Below are positions 1-5,872 of a DNA stretch of 12,473 nucleotides, piece by piece. Each line of letters begins with the position of its first letter. Positions within the stretch are counted from its first letter, which is position 1. Made by a program: the position numbers and the translations under genes. The notes under the pieces are model-generated. The model was not told the DNA's origin, made no database searches, and worked only from the letters and a program-made list of their open reading frames with translations. The stretch lies in contig ONWJ01000085.1 of the NCBI GenBank assembly GCA_900321535.1, forward strand, positions 1 through 12,473, given 5' to 3'. This stretch comes from an uncultured Erysipelotrichaceae bacterium (GTDB lineage Bacteria > Bacillota_I > Bacilli_A > RFN20 > CAG-826).

Positions 1-14
1 GTTTTTAACATTTT

Positions 15-41
15 TTAGCACTCGGCTATTGACAGTGCTAA
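15..41. promoter_or_regulatory. CIRCE element 1 (HrcA operator)
   Basis: The left arm TTAGCACTC (15-23), a 9-base spacer and the right arm CAGTGCTAA (33-41) match the CIRCE inverted repeat bound by the heat-shock repressor HrcA. One position departs from the consensus: C33 replaces G. That same base completes a perfect TTGACA -35 hexamer (29-34), so the operator seems to have been adjusted to hold the promoter. HrcA bound here should block the -35 region of the hsp20 promoter. Confidence 0.9.
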
Positions 42-56
42 TTTCATGGATAAACT
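29..56 (+). promoter_or_regulatory. hsp20 promoter between two CIRCE operators
   Basis: A perfect -35 TTGACA lies at 29-34 and a -10-like TAAACT (4 of 6 matches) at 51-56, with a 16-base spacer. The -35 sits in the right arm of the first CIRCE and transcription would begin just inside the second, so HrcA could occlude both ends. The housekeeping-type hexamers suggest a vegetative sigma factor with control by repression. The exact -10 is uncertain. Confidence 0.65.
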
Positions 57-60
57 ATAG

Positions 61-87
61 TTAGCACTTGAGAAGTGAGAGTGCTAA
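61..87. promoter_or_regulatory. CIRCE element 2 (HrcA operator)
   Basis: The arms TTAGCACTT (61-69) and GAGTGCTAA (79-87) flank a 9-base spacer. Only the last base of the left arm departs from the CIRCE consensus. It covers the predicted transcription start and ends four bases before the GGAGG ribosome site (91-95). As it would lie in the 5' leader, it may also form a hairpin in the mRNA. A GTG inside it at 75 is in frame with hsp20 but is not a credible start. Confidence 0.92.
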
Positions 88-104
88 ATCGGAGGTTTAA
101 AACC

Positions 105-497
105 ATGACAAACTATTTGTTCAACCCATTCTTAGATTCCTTCTTCGAACCAGCACAAGCAAGAAAGAACGAAGCCCCATCCGTGATGGATGTTGATATC
201 CTTGAGACTGAAAACGCCTATGAACTTGAAGCCGATCTCCCTGGCTTTGATAAGAAAGACGTTTCTATCGAATTTGAGAAAGGCTATCTCACCATCTCCG
301 CTAAGAAGGAGAAAAAGCCAGTCGAAGGCGCCAAGCAAGTTTATTCCGAGCGCGCCTATGGCAAACTTCGCCGCCGCTTCTATTTCGGCGAGATTGAGGA
401 AGACAAGATCACCGCGAACCTTGAAAACGGCGTTATGAAGGTTGTCCTTCCAAAGCGCGTCGAAACGAATACATCTCGTTCTATCGCAATCAGCTAA
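105..497 (+). CDS. Hsp20 / alpha-crystallin family small heat-shock protein
   Basis: This 130-residue ATP-independent holdase chaperone should bind unfolding proteins in the cytoplasm and keep them soluble for refolding. A short variable N-terminus (about 1-30, with aromatic residues such as NYLF and DSFF) precedes an alpha-crystallin domain (about 35-122). That domain contains the ELEADLPGF strand region and the NLENGVMKVVLPK segment that matches the family's A-x-x-x-n-G-v-L signature. The C-terminal SIAIS holds the I-x-I motif (I127, I129) used in oligomer assembly. I chose the ATG at 105 because GGAGG (91-95) lies nine bases upstream; an in-frame GTG at 75 would add ten residues encoded by the operator. 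Two CIRCE elements imply repression by HrcA and induction by heat or misfolded protein. It is monocistronic, with its own terminator. Confidence 0.95.
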   Translation: MTNYLFNPFLDSFFEPAQARKNEAPSVMDVDILETENAYELEADLPGFDKKDVSIEFEKGYLTISAKKEKKPVEGAKQVYSERAYGKLRRRFYFGEIEEDKITANLENGVMKVVLPKRVETNTSRSIAIS

Positions 498-520
498 TCA
501 AAAGCATCACATTCCTTTCC

Positions 521-565
521 GGAAGGTCGTCTGGGCACCCTGGTGTCTAGGCGACTTTTCCTTTT
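521..565 (+). terminator. Intrinsic terminator after hsp20
   Basis: The arm at 526-539 pairs with 542-555 through about 14 positions, three of them G-U wobbles, around a tight loop. The weaker flank 521-525 can pair with 556-560. The right arm runs into TTTTCCTTTT (556-565). This separates hsp20 from the copper operon. Confidence 0.8.
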
Positions 566-584
566 ATGAAGGGAAGCGTTGCCT

Positions 585-613
585 TTGCTTCTAGAAAGAA
601 AAGGTGTTACGAT
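585..613 (+). promoter_or_regulatory. Probable copA operon promoter
   Basis: An extended -10, TGTTACGAT (605-613), has hexamer TACGAT (608-613). A weak -35 TTGCTT (585-590) lies 17 bases upstream. Transcription would start about 619-621, inside the CsoR palindrome, so bound repressor would cover the start site. The extended -10 may compensate for the poor -35. Confidence 0.55.
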
Positions 614-615
614 AG

Positions 616-632
616 ATACCCCCAGGGGGTAT
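616..632. promoter_or_regulatory. CsoR-type copper operator overlapping the copA ribosome site
   Basis: ATACCCCCAGGGGGTAT is a perfect 8+1+8 palindrome of the GC-core, TA-flanked type recognised by CsoR copper repressors. CsoR itself is encoded two genes downstream, which supports autoregulation. The right half, AGGGGG (624-629), is six bases before the copA ATG at 636 and is the only purine-rich tract available as a Shine-Dalgarno sequence, so the same bases appear to serve repression and translation. Confidence 0.85.
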
Positions 633-635
633 TAG

Positions 636-2954
636 ATGAAACAAAAATTTGAAGTAAACGGGATGATGTGCGCGGCCTGCCAAGCCAATGTAGAACGCGC
701 CGTTGCACACTTAAATGGTGTCTCCTCTGTTAACGTTTCCTTGCTTGGAAAGAACATGGTCGTTGAGTATGACGACGCGGTTGTAAGCTCGCAAGAAATC
801 ATCAAAGCAGTGGACGACAGTGGCTATTCCTGTTCGATTTTTGTTAATCAATCCATCAAAGATATCCAGCGCAAAAGGGCGGAAGAAGTCAGAAAAAAGC
901 GAAATCGTTTAATTTTGAGCATAATTCTACTTTTGTGTTTGATGGTTTTTTCCATGGGTCCGATGATTCCTCCGGTCATGGATGCGATCGATCGTTCGGG
1001 CTATATGGGCATTATTTGCATCATCAATGTCGCCATGCAAATCCTGTTCCTCATCCCGATTGTGGTCTTGAATTGGCATCATTTCTCCTCTGGCTTCAAA
1101 TCTTTATGGAAACGTCATCCGAATATGGATGCACTCGTTGCTTTAGGCAGCAGCGTCTCCATCGTCTATGGCCTCTATGCGTTTGTTAGGATGATTATTT
1201 GCTTTGCCTCCGGTGATGAAATGGGTGTTATGAACTATTCCATGAACATCTACTTCGAGTCTGCGGCAATGATCCCTACCTTTATTTCGATTGGCAAATT
1301 CATCGAATCCCAAGCGACTTCCAAAACAACAGCTTCGATTGCTGCCATGATGGCGTTAACCCCTGACACTGCTTATTTATGTGTGAATGATGAAGTCAAA
1401 GAGGTTCCTTGTGAGGCATTAAAAGAAGGGGACATTGTTTTGGTGAAACCAGGCGCATCCGTTCCTTGCGATGGCAAAATCGTAGAAGGTGAGACCAGTC
1501 TTGATGAATCTATGATCACCGGCGAATCCATCCCTGTATATAAAAGGAAAGGCGACTCTGTTATCGGGGCCACTATCAACAAGGAAGGAAGCTTCAAGTT
1601 CGTGGTCGAGAAAGTCGGCAAAGACACGACTATCGCTAAGATCATCGCATTGGTTGAAGAAGCCAGTGAATCAAAAGCTCCATTGGCGAGACTCGCAGAC
1701 CGTATTTCAGGTGTGTTTGTTCCTGCTGTTATTGGCATTTCGCTTCTTGTTTTCACCCTCTGGATGATACTTTCTGGAGTAGGGCTCGTCGGGGTTAACC
1801 ATCCTGATGTCAACTTAGCATTCCAGCTCGCAGTTTCTGTCTTAGTAATCTCTTGTCCATGTGCTTTAGGTCTAGCAACCCCAGTCGCCATTATGGTCGG
1901 AACTGGAAAAGGTGCAGAAAACGGCATCCTGATCAAATCAGCGGAAGCGTTCGAACGATTAGAACAAATCGATGTTTTCCTGTTTGATAAAACAGGCACA
2001 TTGACCAAAGGTGAAATGGAAGTCAAACGTGTCATCGCTTATCAAGGATCGGAAGATGATGTTCTAAATCTTGTCGCCCCATATGAAGCGCATTCTGAAC
2101 ACCCGTTATCGAAAGCGATCGTAAAACGATACGAGATGAAAGGTGAGAAAGTCCGTTTATCTGAAGCCTTTGAATATATCCCTGGAAAGGGTATCAAAGG
2201 TGATGATGTCATTGTTGGCAATGTCGCGTTGCTTGAACAAGAAGGCATCGAAACGAGCGAAACGAAAGACCAATTCGAAGAGCTTTCCAAGCAAGGTCTT
2301 ACCACTTTATTCGTGGTCAAAAACAAATCCATCATTGGGTTGGTTGGAATCGGCGATGCGGTGAAAGAAAATAGCCAAAAAACGGTGAAATCTTTGCAAA
2401 ACGCAGGCAAAAAGGTCGTTATGCTTACCGGAGACCATCATTCTACTGCCCAGGCTATTGCGAATGAACTAGGTATCAAAGATGTCTATGCCGAGGTGCT
2501 TCCAGAAGAAAAAGAAAGCATCGTGGCAAAGCTACAAGAGCAGGGGTACAAAGTCGCTTTTGTTGGGGATGGCATCAATGATGCGCCGGCCCTTATGAAG
2601 GCGGATGTCGGCATTGCAATCGGCGCAGGCACTGAAATCGCGATTGAATCCAGCGATATCATCCTCGTGAAAAACGATCCTCTTGATGTTTATTCAGGAT
2701 TTATGCTCAGCAAGAAAGTGGTTCGCAATATCAAAGAGAACCTCACCTGGGCGTTCTTATATAACCTCATTCTTATCCCGCTTGCTGCCGGCGCCTTATA
2801 CGCGGTGCAAGTAAGTCCCAATTGGCTAACAGGCAATCAAGGCCACTTGGTTCTGACCCCGATGATTGGATCGATTGCCATGTCATTATCGTCAATTACC
2901 GTCGTATTGAACGCCTTGCGTCTACGATGGTTCCATAAAGAAAAAGGAGAATAA
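636..2954 (+). CDS. copA: Copper-exporting P1B-1 type ATPase CopA
   Basis: This 772-residue membrane pump should use ATP to move Cu(I) out of the cytoplasm. One N-terminal heavy-metal-binding domain (about 1-70) carries GMMCAAC (C12, C15). A basic linker leads into the membrane part with about eight helices: TM1-TM4 between about 92 and 225, TM5-TM6 about 357-420, TM7-TM8 about 700-763. The actuator loop has TGE (295-297). TM6 has the transport motif CPC (C407, C409). The P-domain has DKTGT with the phosphorylated D451 and GDGIND (D645). The nucleotide domain has HP (H489-P490). Y709-N710 in TM7 and M749 with S752-S753 in TM8 match the Cu(I) subclass, not the Zn/Cd one. There is one metal-binding domain, whereas B. 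subtilis CopA has two. It is first in copA-copZ-csoR, two bases before copZ. Confidence 0.97.
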   Translation: MKQKFEVNGMMCAACQANVERAVAHLNGVSSVNVSLLGKNMVVEYDDAVVSSQEIIKAVDDSGYSCSIFVNQSIKDIQRKRAEEVRKKRNRLILSIILLLCLMVFSMGPMIPPVMDAIDRSGYMGIICIINVAMQILFLIPIVVLNWHHFSSGFKSLWKRHPNMDALVALGSSVSIVYGLYAFVRMIICFASGDEMGVMNYSMNIYFESAAMIPTFISIGKFIESQATSKTTASIAAMMALTPDTAYLCVNDEVKEVPCEALKEGDIVLVKPGASVPCDGKIVEGETSLDESMITGESIPVYKRKGDSVIGATINKEGSFKFVVEKVGKDTTIAKIIALVEEASESKAPLARLADRISGVFVPAVIGISLLVFTLWMILSGVGLVGVNHPDVNLAFQLAVSVLVISCPCALGLATPVAIMVGTGKGAENGILIKSAEAFERLEQIDVFLFDKTGTLTKGEMEVKRVIAYQGSEDDVLNLVAPYEAHSEHPLSKAIVKRYEMKGEKVRLSEAFEYIPGKGIKGDDVIVGNVALLEQEGIETSETKDQFEELSKQGLTTLFVVKNKSIIGLVGIGDAVKENSQKTVKSLQNAGKKVVMLTGDHHSTAQAIANELGIKDVYAEVLPEEKESIVAKLQEQGYKVAFVGDGINDAPALMKADVGIAIGAGTEIAIESSDIILVKNDPLDVYSGFMLSKKVVRNIKENLTWAFLYNLILIPLAAGALYAVQVSPNWLTGNQGHLVLTPMIGSIAMSLSSITVVLNALRLRWFHKEKGE

Positions 2955-2956
2955 CC

Positions 2957-3178
2957 ATGTTTGGAGTAACAAAGCAAATCGTCCATGTCGAAGGCATGCA
3001 CTGCATTCACTGCGCCGCAAATGTCGAAAAGGCTTTAGGAGCAGTGGAAGGCGTGAAGTCCGTGAAAGTCGATTTAGAGAAGAAAATCGCTACCGTCAAA
3101 GCCAAACCCGCCATCACCGAAGAAGCGGCAAAGGCAGCGATTGATGCGATTGGTTTCAAATTTGCAGGTTTGGAATAA
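2957..3178 (+). CDS. copZ: Copper chaperone CopZ (HMA domain protein)
   Basis: This 73-residue single-domain soluble protein has the ferredoxin-like heavy-metal-associated fold. GMHCIHC, near residues 14-19, supplies the two cysteines that bind Cu(I). It should carry cytoplasmic copper to CopA and may pass it to CsoR. A good ribosome site, AAGGAG (2944-2949), lies seven bases before the ATG and inside the end of copA. Its stop overlaps the csoR start (TAATG). It resembles the N-terminal domain of CopA, as usual for this pair. The confidence rests on the motif, size and operon position. Confidence 0.95.
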   Translation: MFGVTKQIVHVEGMHCIHCAANVEKALGAVEGVKSVKVDLEKKIATVKAKPAITEEAAKAAIDAIGFKFAGLE

Positions 3179-3435
3179 TGCAGGCTAGTCACGATAAAAT
3201 CCATCATCAGCTTGCCATCGCAAAAGGCCAGATCGAAGGCATTTTGCATATGGTCGACGATGATGCCTACTGTTTGGATATCTCAAACCAGTTGCTTGCA
3301 ACCATCGCGCTTTTGAAAAAGGTTAACTGCGATGTTCTTCAAGCTCACCTTGAGCACTGCGTCAAACACGCTGAAGGAGAAGAAAAAGAGGCCAAGATCA
3401 AGGAGATCTCAGCCCTTTTGAAACGTCTTTCTTAA
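3178..3435 (+). CDS. csoR: Copper-sensing repressor CsoR
   Basis: This 85-residue protein of the CsoR/RcnR/FrmR family is an all-helical DNA-binding tetramer without a helix-turn-helix. The family start AKGQIEGILHMV (15-26) is present. The Cu(I) ligands C32, H57 and C61 keep the C-x24-H-x3-C spacing of M. tuberculosis CsoR (C36, H61, C65), which points to copper and not nickel or formaldehyde sensing. Apo-CsoR should bind the palindrome at 616-632 and release it on binding copper. The start overlaps the copZ stop by one base and has only a weak ribosome site, so translation is probably coupled. Its stop overlaps the stop of the convergent M24 gene, and no terminator hairpin is visible after it. 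Confidence 0.95.
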   Translation: MQASHDKIHHQLAIAKGQIEGILHMVDDDAYCLDISNQLLATIALLKKVNCDVLQAHLEHCVKHAEGEEKEAKIKEISALLKRLS

Positions 3436-4619
3436 TTCAAGGTTAGGATTGGGATGATTTCATCCTGTAATCCAGCAAGGACGATCAACTCGCCGTTTCG
3501 ATGATGCAAGTCGGTTTCCGAGCGAACCCCGAAATCAGGCGCATAGATGCCTGGCTCATCGGAGAATGATGTTCCAGACAAGAGTTTTCTAGTGTCATGG
3601 GACTCGTAATTATCAAGGTTTGCGCCAGGCCCATGAGGAGAAACATCAACTGCGATGTTATGACCTACGCGGTGCAAGAAGAATTCGCCATATCCAGCAT
3701 CCGTAATTACTTTTCGAGCAACATCATCCGCCTCATAAGCACATACATCGCGAAGCGGAAGCTGTTCTTTTAAGAAAGCAATTACCGCATCACGCGAGCG
3801 CTTCACAATGTCGAAGCGCTTTTTATATACCTCGGGGACAGTTGTTCCAACATAGCCCATCCAAGTGATGTCAGCATAAACACCGTTAGGAAGATCGTGC
3901 TTGGCCCACATATCAATCAGGACCAAATCGCCTTCTTTGATTTTGGAATGCTTTTCTGGTGTCGGTGTGTAGTGGGGGTCGCTCGCATTGGGTCCAATCG
4001 CGACAAGCGGAGCCTCATCGAACACCAATCCTTCTTCGTGGAAACGTCTTGCAATAAACTGTTGAATCTCTAATTCATCGGTTTCGCCTTTTTCTTTGAT
4101 AATTCTTGAAATCTCGGCAAAAGCCTCGTCTTTTATCTTCAAAGTGATCTCGCAAACCTTCTTTTGAAGCTCCAATTCCTCGTCGCTTAATACGGCAGAT
4201 AAATGCTGTAAAACATCCGCGGACGGTTTAATCGTTAACCCCAAACTTCTTACATATTCGACTGAGCCATGGTCTGCTAAGCTCACACGAGGGAGAAGCC
4301 CAAACTCGCTGACATCCATCAAAACAGTTTTGTAAGAAGAGAGAATCTCCTTTTCGATTTCAAGCATCTGCTGCCATGTCTTATAAGGCCTTAATTCAAA
4401 AGTGGATGTGATCGCATCATCGCGTAGATAAACTGTGTCAATGACATGAACGATCAATTGAGGCTTGCCAGCGCTTGGAATAATGAGCACCAGTTTCCTT
4501 GTCAGCATCTTTTCGCCTAATAACGAAACGACGTTCTTGTTACGGTTTTCATAGTCAACCATGACCCAGGCATCGGCTTTTTCTTCTTTGATGAGGTTTT
4601 GAATGGTAGCAATTTCCAT
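3432..4619 (-). CDS. M24 family metallopeptidase (Xaa-Pro aminopeptidase/dipeptidase-like)
   Basis: This 395-residue cytoplasmic enzyme of the pitta-bread fold probably removes an N-terminal residue before proline or splits Xaa-Pro dipeptides. The N-terminal creatinase-like domain spans about 1-150 and the catalytic domain about 160-395. The five metal ligands can be placed: D236 (LIDMW), D250 (ADITW), H320 (RVGHNI), E355 (DEPGIY) and E368 (SETD). The two Asp are 14 apart, whereas classical aminopeptidase P has 11, so there is a small loop insertion. GPNASDPHY matches the conserved substrate-side histidine segment. I chose the ATG at 4619 because AGAAGG lies six bases upstream on this strand; an upstream in-frame start at 4664 would add 15 residues covering the promoter. 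There is no signal peptide. Exact substrate preference cannot be read from sequence. Confidence 0.9.
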   Translation of the reverse strand: MEIATIQNLIKEEKADAWVMVDYENRNKNVVSLLGEKMLTRKLVLIIPSAGKPQLIVHVIDTVYLRDDAITSTFELRPYKTWQQMLEIEKEILSSYKTVLMDVSEFGLLPRVSLADHGSVEYVRSLGLTIKPSADVLQHLSAVLSDEELELQKKVCEITLKIKDEAFAEISRIIKEKGETDELEIQQFIARRFHEEGLVFDEAPLVAIGPNASDPHYTPTPEKHSKIKEGDLVLIDMWAKHDLPNGVYADITWMGYVGTTVPEVYKKRFDIVKRSRDAVIAFLKEQLPLRDVCAYEADDVARKVITDAGYGEFFLHRVGHNIAVDVSPHGPGANLDNYESHDTRKLLSGTSFSDEPGIYAPDFGVRSETDLHHRNGELIVLAGLQDEIIPILTLN

Positions 4620-4641
4620 ATTTTGCCTTCTTTCAGGCGGT

Positions 4642-4650
4642 AGTATAGCA
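4642..4650 (-). promoter_or_regulatory. Promoter (extended -10) of the M24 peptidase gene
   Basis: Read on the minus strand, this is TGCTATACT, an extended -10 with hexamer TATACT (5 of 6). Transcription would begin near 4635, giving a leader of about 15 bases. No good -35 is seen 16-18 bases further upstream. Confidence 0.5.
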
Positions 4651-4667
4651 CTTTGGCTTTGCAAACG

Positions 4668-4696
4668 CGTGCAATGCTATGCATTGATGATAAAAT
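4668..4696 (+). promoter_or_regulatory. Promoter of trpS and the downstream cluster
   Basis: The extended -10 is TGATAAAAT (4688-4696; hexamer TAAAAT, 5 of 6). A weak -35-like CGTGCA (4668-4673) lies 17 bases upstream. The predicted start is near 4703, leaving a leader of only about 15 bases. That leaves no room for a T-box or Trp attenuator. Confidence 0.55.
4672..4686. promoter_or_regulatory. Palindrome between divergent promoters
   Basis: CAATGC and GCATTG are perfect 6-base arms around TAT. The site fills the -35/-10 spacer of the trpS promoter and lies just upstream of the M24 peptidase promoter, a suitable place for a shared regulator. It does not match an operator I can name, and it could be chance in a short region. 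Confidence 0.35.
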
Positions 4697-4717
4697 ACCA
4701 CTCGGTAGGTAGTAACG

Positions 4718-5872
4718 ATGGAAAACGAAAATCCGATTAAACAAGTTATGCTCACGGGCGATCGCCCAACCGGCCCTCTTCATATTGGCCATTATGTGGG
4801 CTCTTTAAGAATGCGCGTTGAACTTCAAAACGAAGGCAAATTCGATGAGATGTTCATCATGATCGCAGATACCCAAGCATTGACGGATAACGCCGAGAAT
4901 CCTCAAAAGGTTCGTGATAACGTCATCCAAGTCGCGCTTGATTATTTGGCGGCAGGCATCGATCCGAACAAGGTCACGATCTTTGTTCAAAGCCGTGTTC
5001 CTGAACTGGCTGAATTCTCCTGCTATTTCGCAAATCTCGTAACGCTTGCAAGACTCGAACGTAATCCGACGTTAAAAACCGAGATGGGCATGAGAGGTTT
5101 TGGCTCCTCTTTGCCAGTTGGCTTCTTGAATTATCCAATTTCGCAAGCTGCTGATATTTTAATGTTTGGCACAACCATCGTTCCAGCTGGTGAAGACCAA
5201 ATGCCGATGGTGGAGCAAGCGCAAGAAATCGCCCATAAGTTCAATTCCGTTTATGGAAATGTCTTCATCGAACCAAAGATCATGGTTCCAGAAAAAGCAT
5301 TATGCCGCCGTTTGCCTGGCATAGATGGCAAAGCCAAAATGAGTAAATCTCTTGGTAACGCGATCTATCTTTCCGATGACGAAAAGACCGTGACTAAACA
5401 AGTCATGTCCATGTTTACTGACCCAACCCATCTTCAGGTTTCTGATCCGGGTCATACCGAAGGTAACCCCGTATTCATGTACTTGGAAGCGTTCGCGACG
5501 GATGAACACTTCGCTAAATATCTCCCTGAATACAAAAACCTTGAGGAACTAAAAGCCCATTATCAGCGTGGGGGCCTTGGCGATGTCACCGTCAAACGCT
5601 TCTTAGCCAAAGTGCTAAACGATATCCTTGAGCCAATGCGTCAACGTAGAAGAGAACTTGAAAACGATATTCCTGCTGTTTATCGCATTCTCGAAGAAGG
5701 CAGCAAGCGCGCGGCTGAAGTTGCCTCTTATTATGGATTCCGCGCAAAAAGAGCGATGGGTATCAACTACTTCGAAGATAAAAAGCTTATCGAGAAACAG
5801 CAAAAAGCGTTCAAGAGAAAACACGAAGAAGCCGATAAACTCGCAGCCTATTTGGCCCAATCAAAGAAATGA
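4718..5872 (+). CDS. trpS: Tryptophanyl-tRNA synthetase
   Basis: This 384-residue class I aminoacyl-tRNA synthetase charges tRNA-Trp in the cytoplasm. The N-terminal signature is TGDRPTGPLHIGH with HIGH at 22-25, followed by the Rossmann catalytic domain and KMSKS at 207-211. The sequence is of the GDRPTG type, as in streptococcal and lactococcal enzymes, and keeps ARLERNP, YPISQAADI and YQRGGLGDV. The family is usually about 330-345 residues; here a lysine/glutamate-rich tail (about 353-384) follows the normal end at INYF. The ribosome site is weak, GGTAGGT (4704-4710), seven bases from the ATG. There is no T-box in the short leader. The TGA stop overlaps the next ATG (ATGA), so the glycoside hydrolase is probably translated by coupling. 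Confidence 0.97.
   Translation: MENENPIKQVMLTGDRPTGPLHIGHYVGSLRMRVELQNEGKFDEMFIMIADTQALTDNAENPQKVRDNVIQVALDYLAAGIDPNKVTIFVQSRVPELAEFSCYFANLVTLARLERNPTLKTEMGMRGFGSSLPVGFLNYPISQAADILMFGTTIVPAGEDQMPMVEQAQEIAHKFNSVYGNVFIEPKIMVPEKALCRRLPGIDGKAKMSKSLGNAIYLSDDEKTVTKQVMSMFTDPTHLQVSDPGHTEGNPVFMYLEAFATDEHFAKYLPEYKNLEELKAHYQRGGLGDVTVKRFLAKVLNDILEPMRQRRRELENDIPAVYRILEEGSKRAAEVASYYGFRAKRAMGINYFEDKKLIEKQQKAFKRKHEEADKLAAYLAQSKK

Noticed and set aside
75..104. GTG at 75 as the start of Hsp20.
   Set aside because: It falls inside the second CIRCE arm region; the ATG at 105 has a strong GGAGG at the correct distance and gives a normal N-terminus.
573..591. GAAGC...GCTTC repeat upstream of copA, considered as a second terminator or operator.
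   Set aside because: The arms are five bases with a nine-base loop and no T-run; the terminator at 521-565 already explains the gap.
1373..2035. Long minus-strand open frame of 220 codons inside copA, and similar long shadows in csoR, the peptidase and the fusion gene.
   Set aside because: They are antisense to strongly conserved proteins, show no recognisable domain and have no ribosome site; they arise from the codon pattern of the real genes.
3452..3465. Inverted repeat GGATG-ATTT-CATCC near the csoR/peptidase junction, considered as a bidirectional terminator.
   Set aside because: The stem is only five base pairs, lies in the peptidase coding region and has no T-run on either side.
4620..4664. 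Longer peptidase start at 4664 (minus strand).
   Set aside because: The extra 15 residues would be encoded by the extended -10 and ribosome-site region; ATG 4619 has AAGG at six bases.
4697..4717. T-box or Trp attenuator ahead of trpS.
   Set aside because: The predicted leader is about 15 bases and the whole gap is under 100; neither the T-box consensus nor a Trp-rich leader peptide is present.
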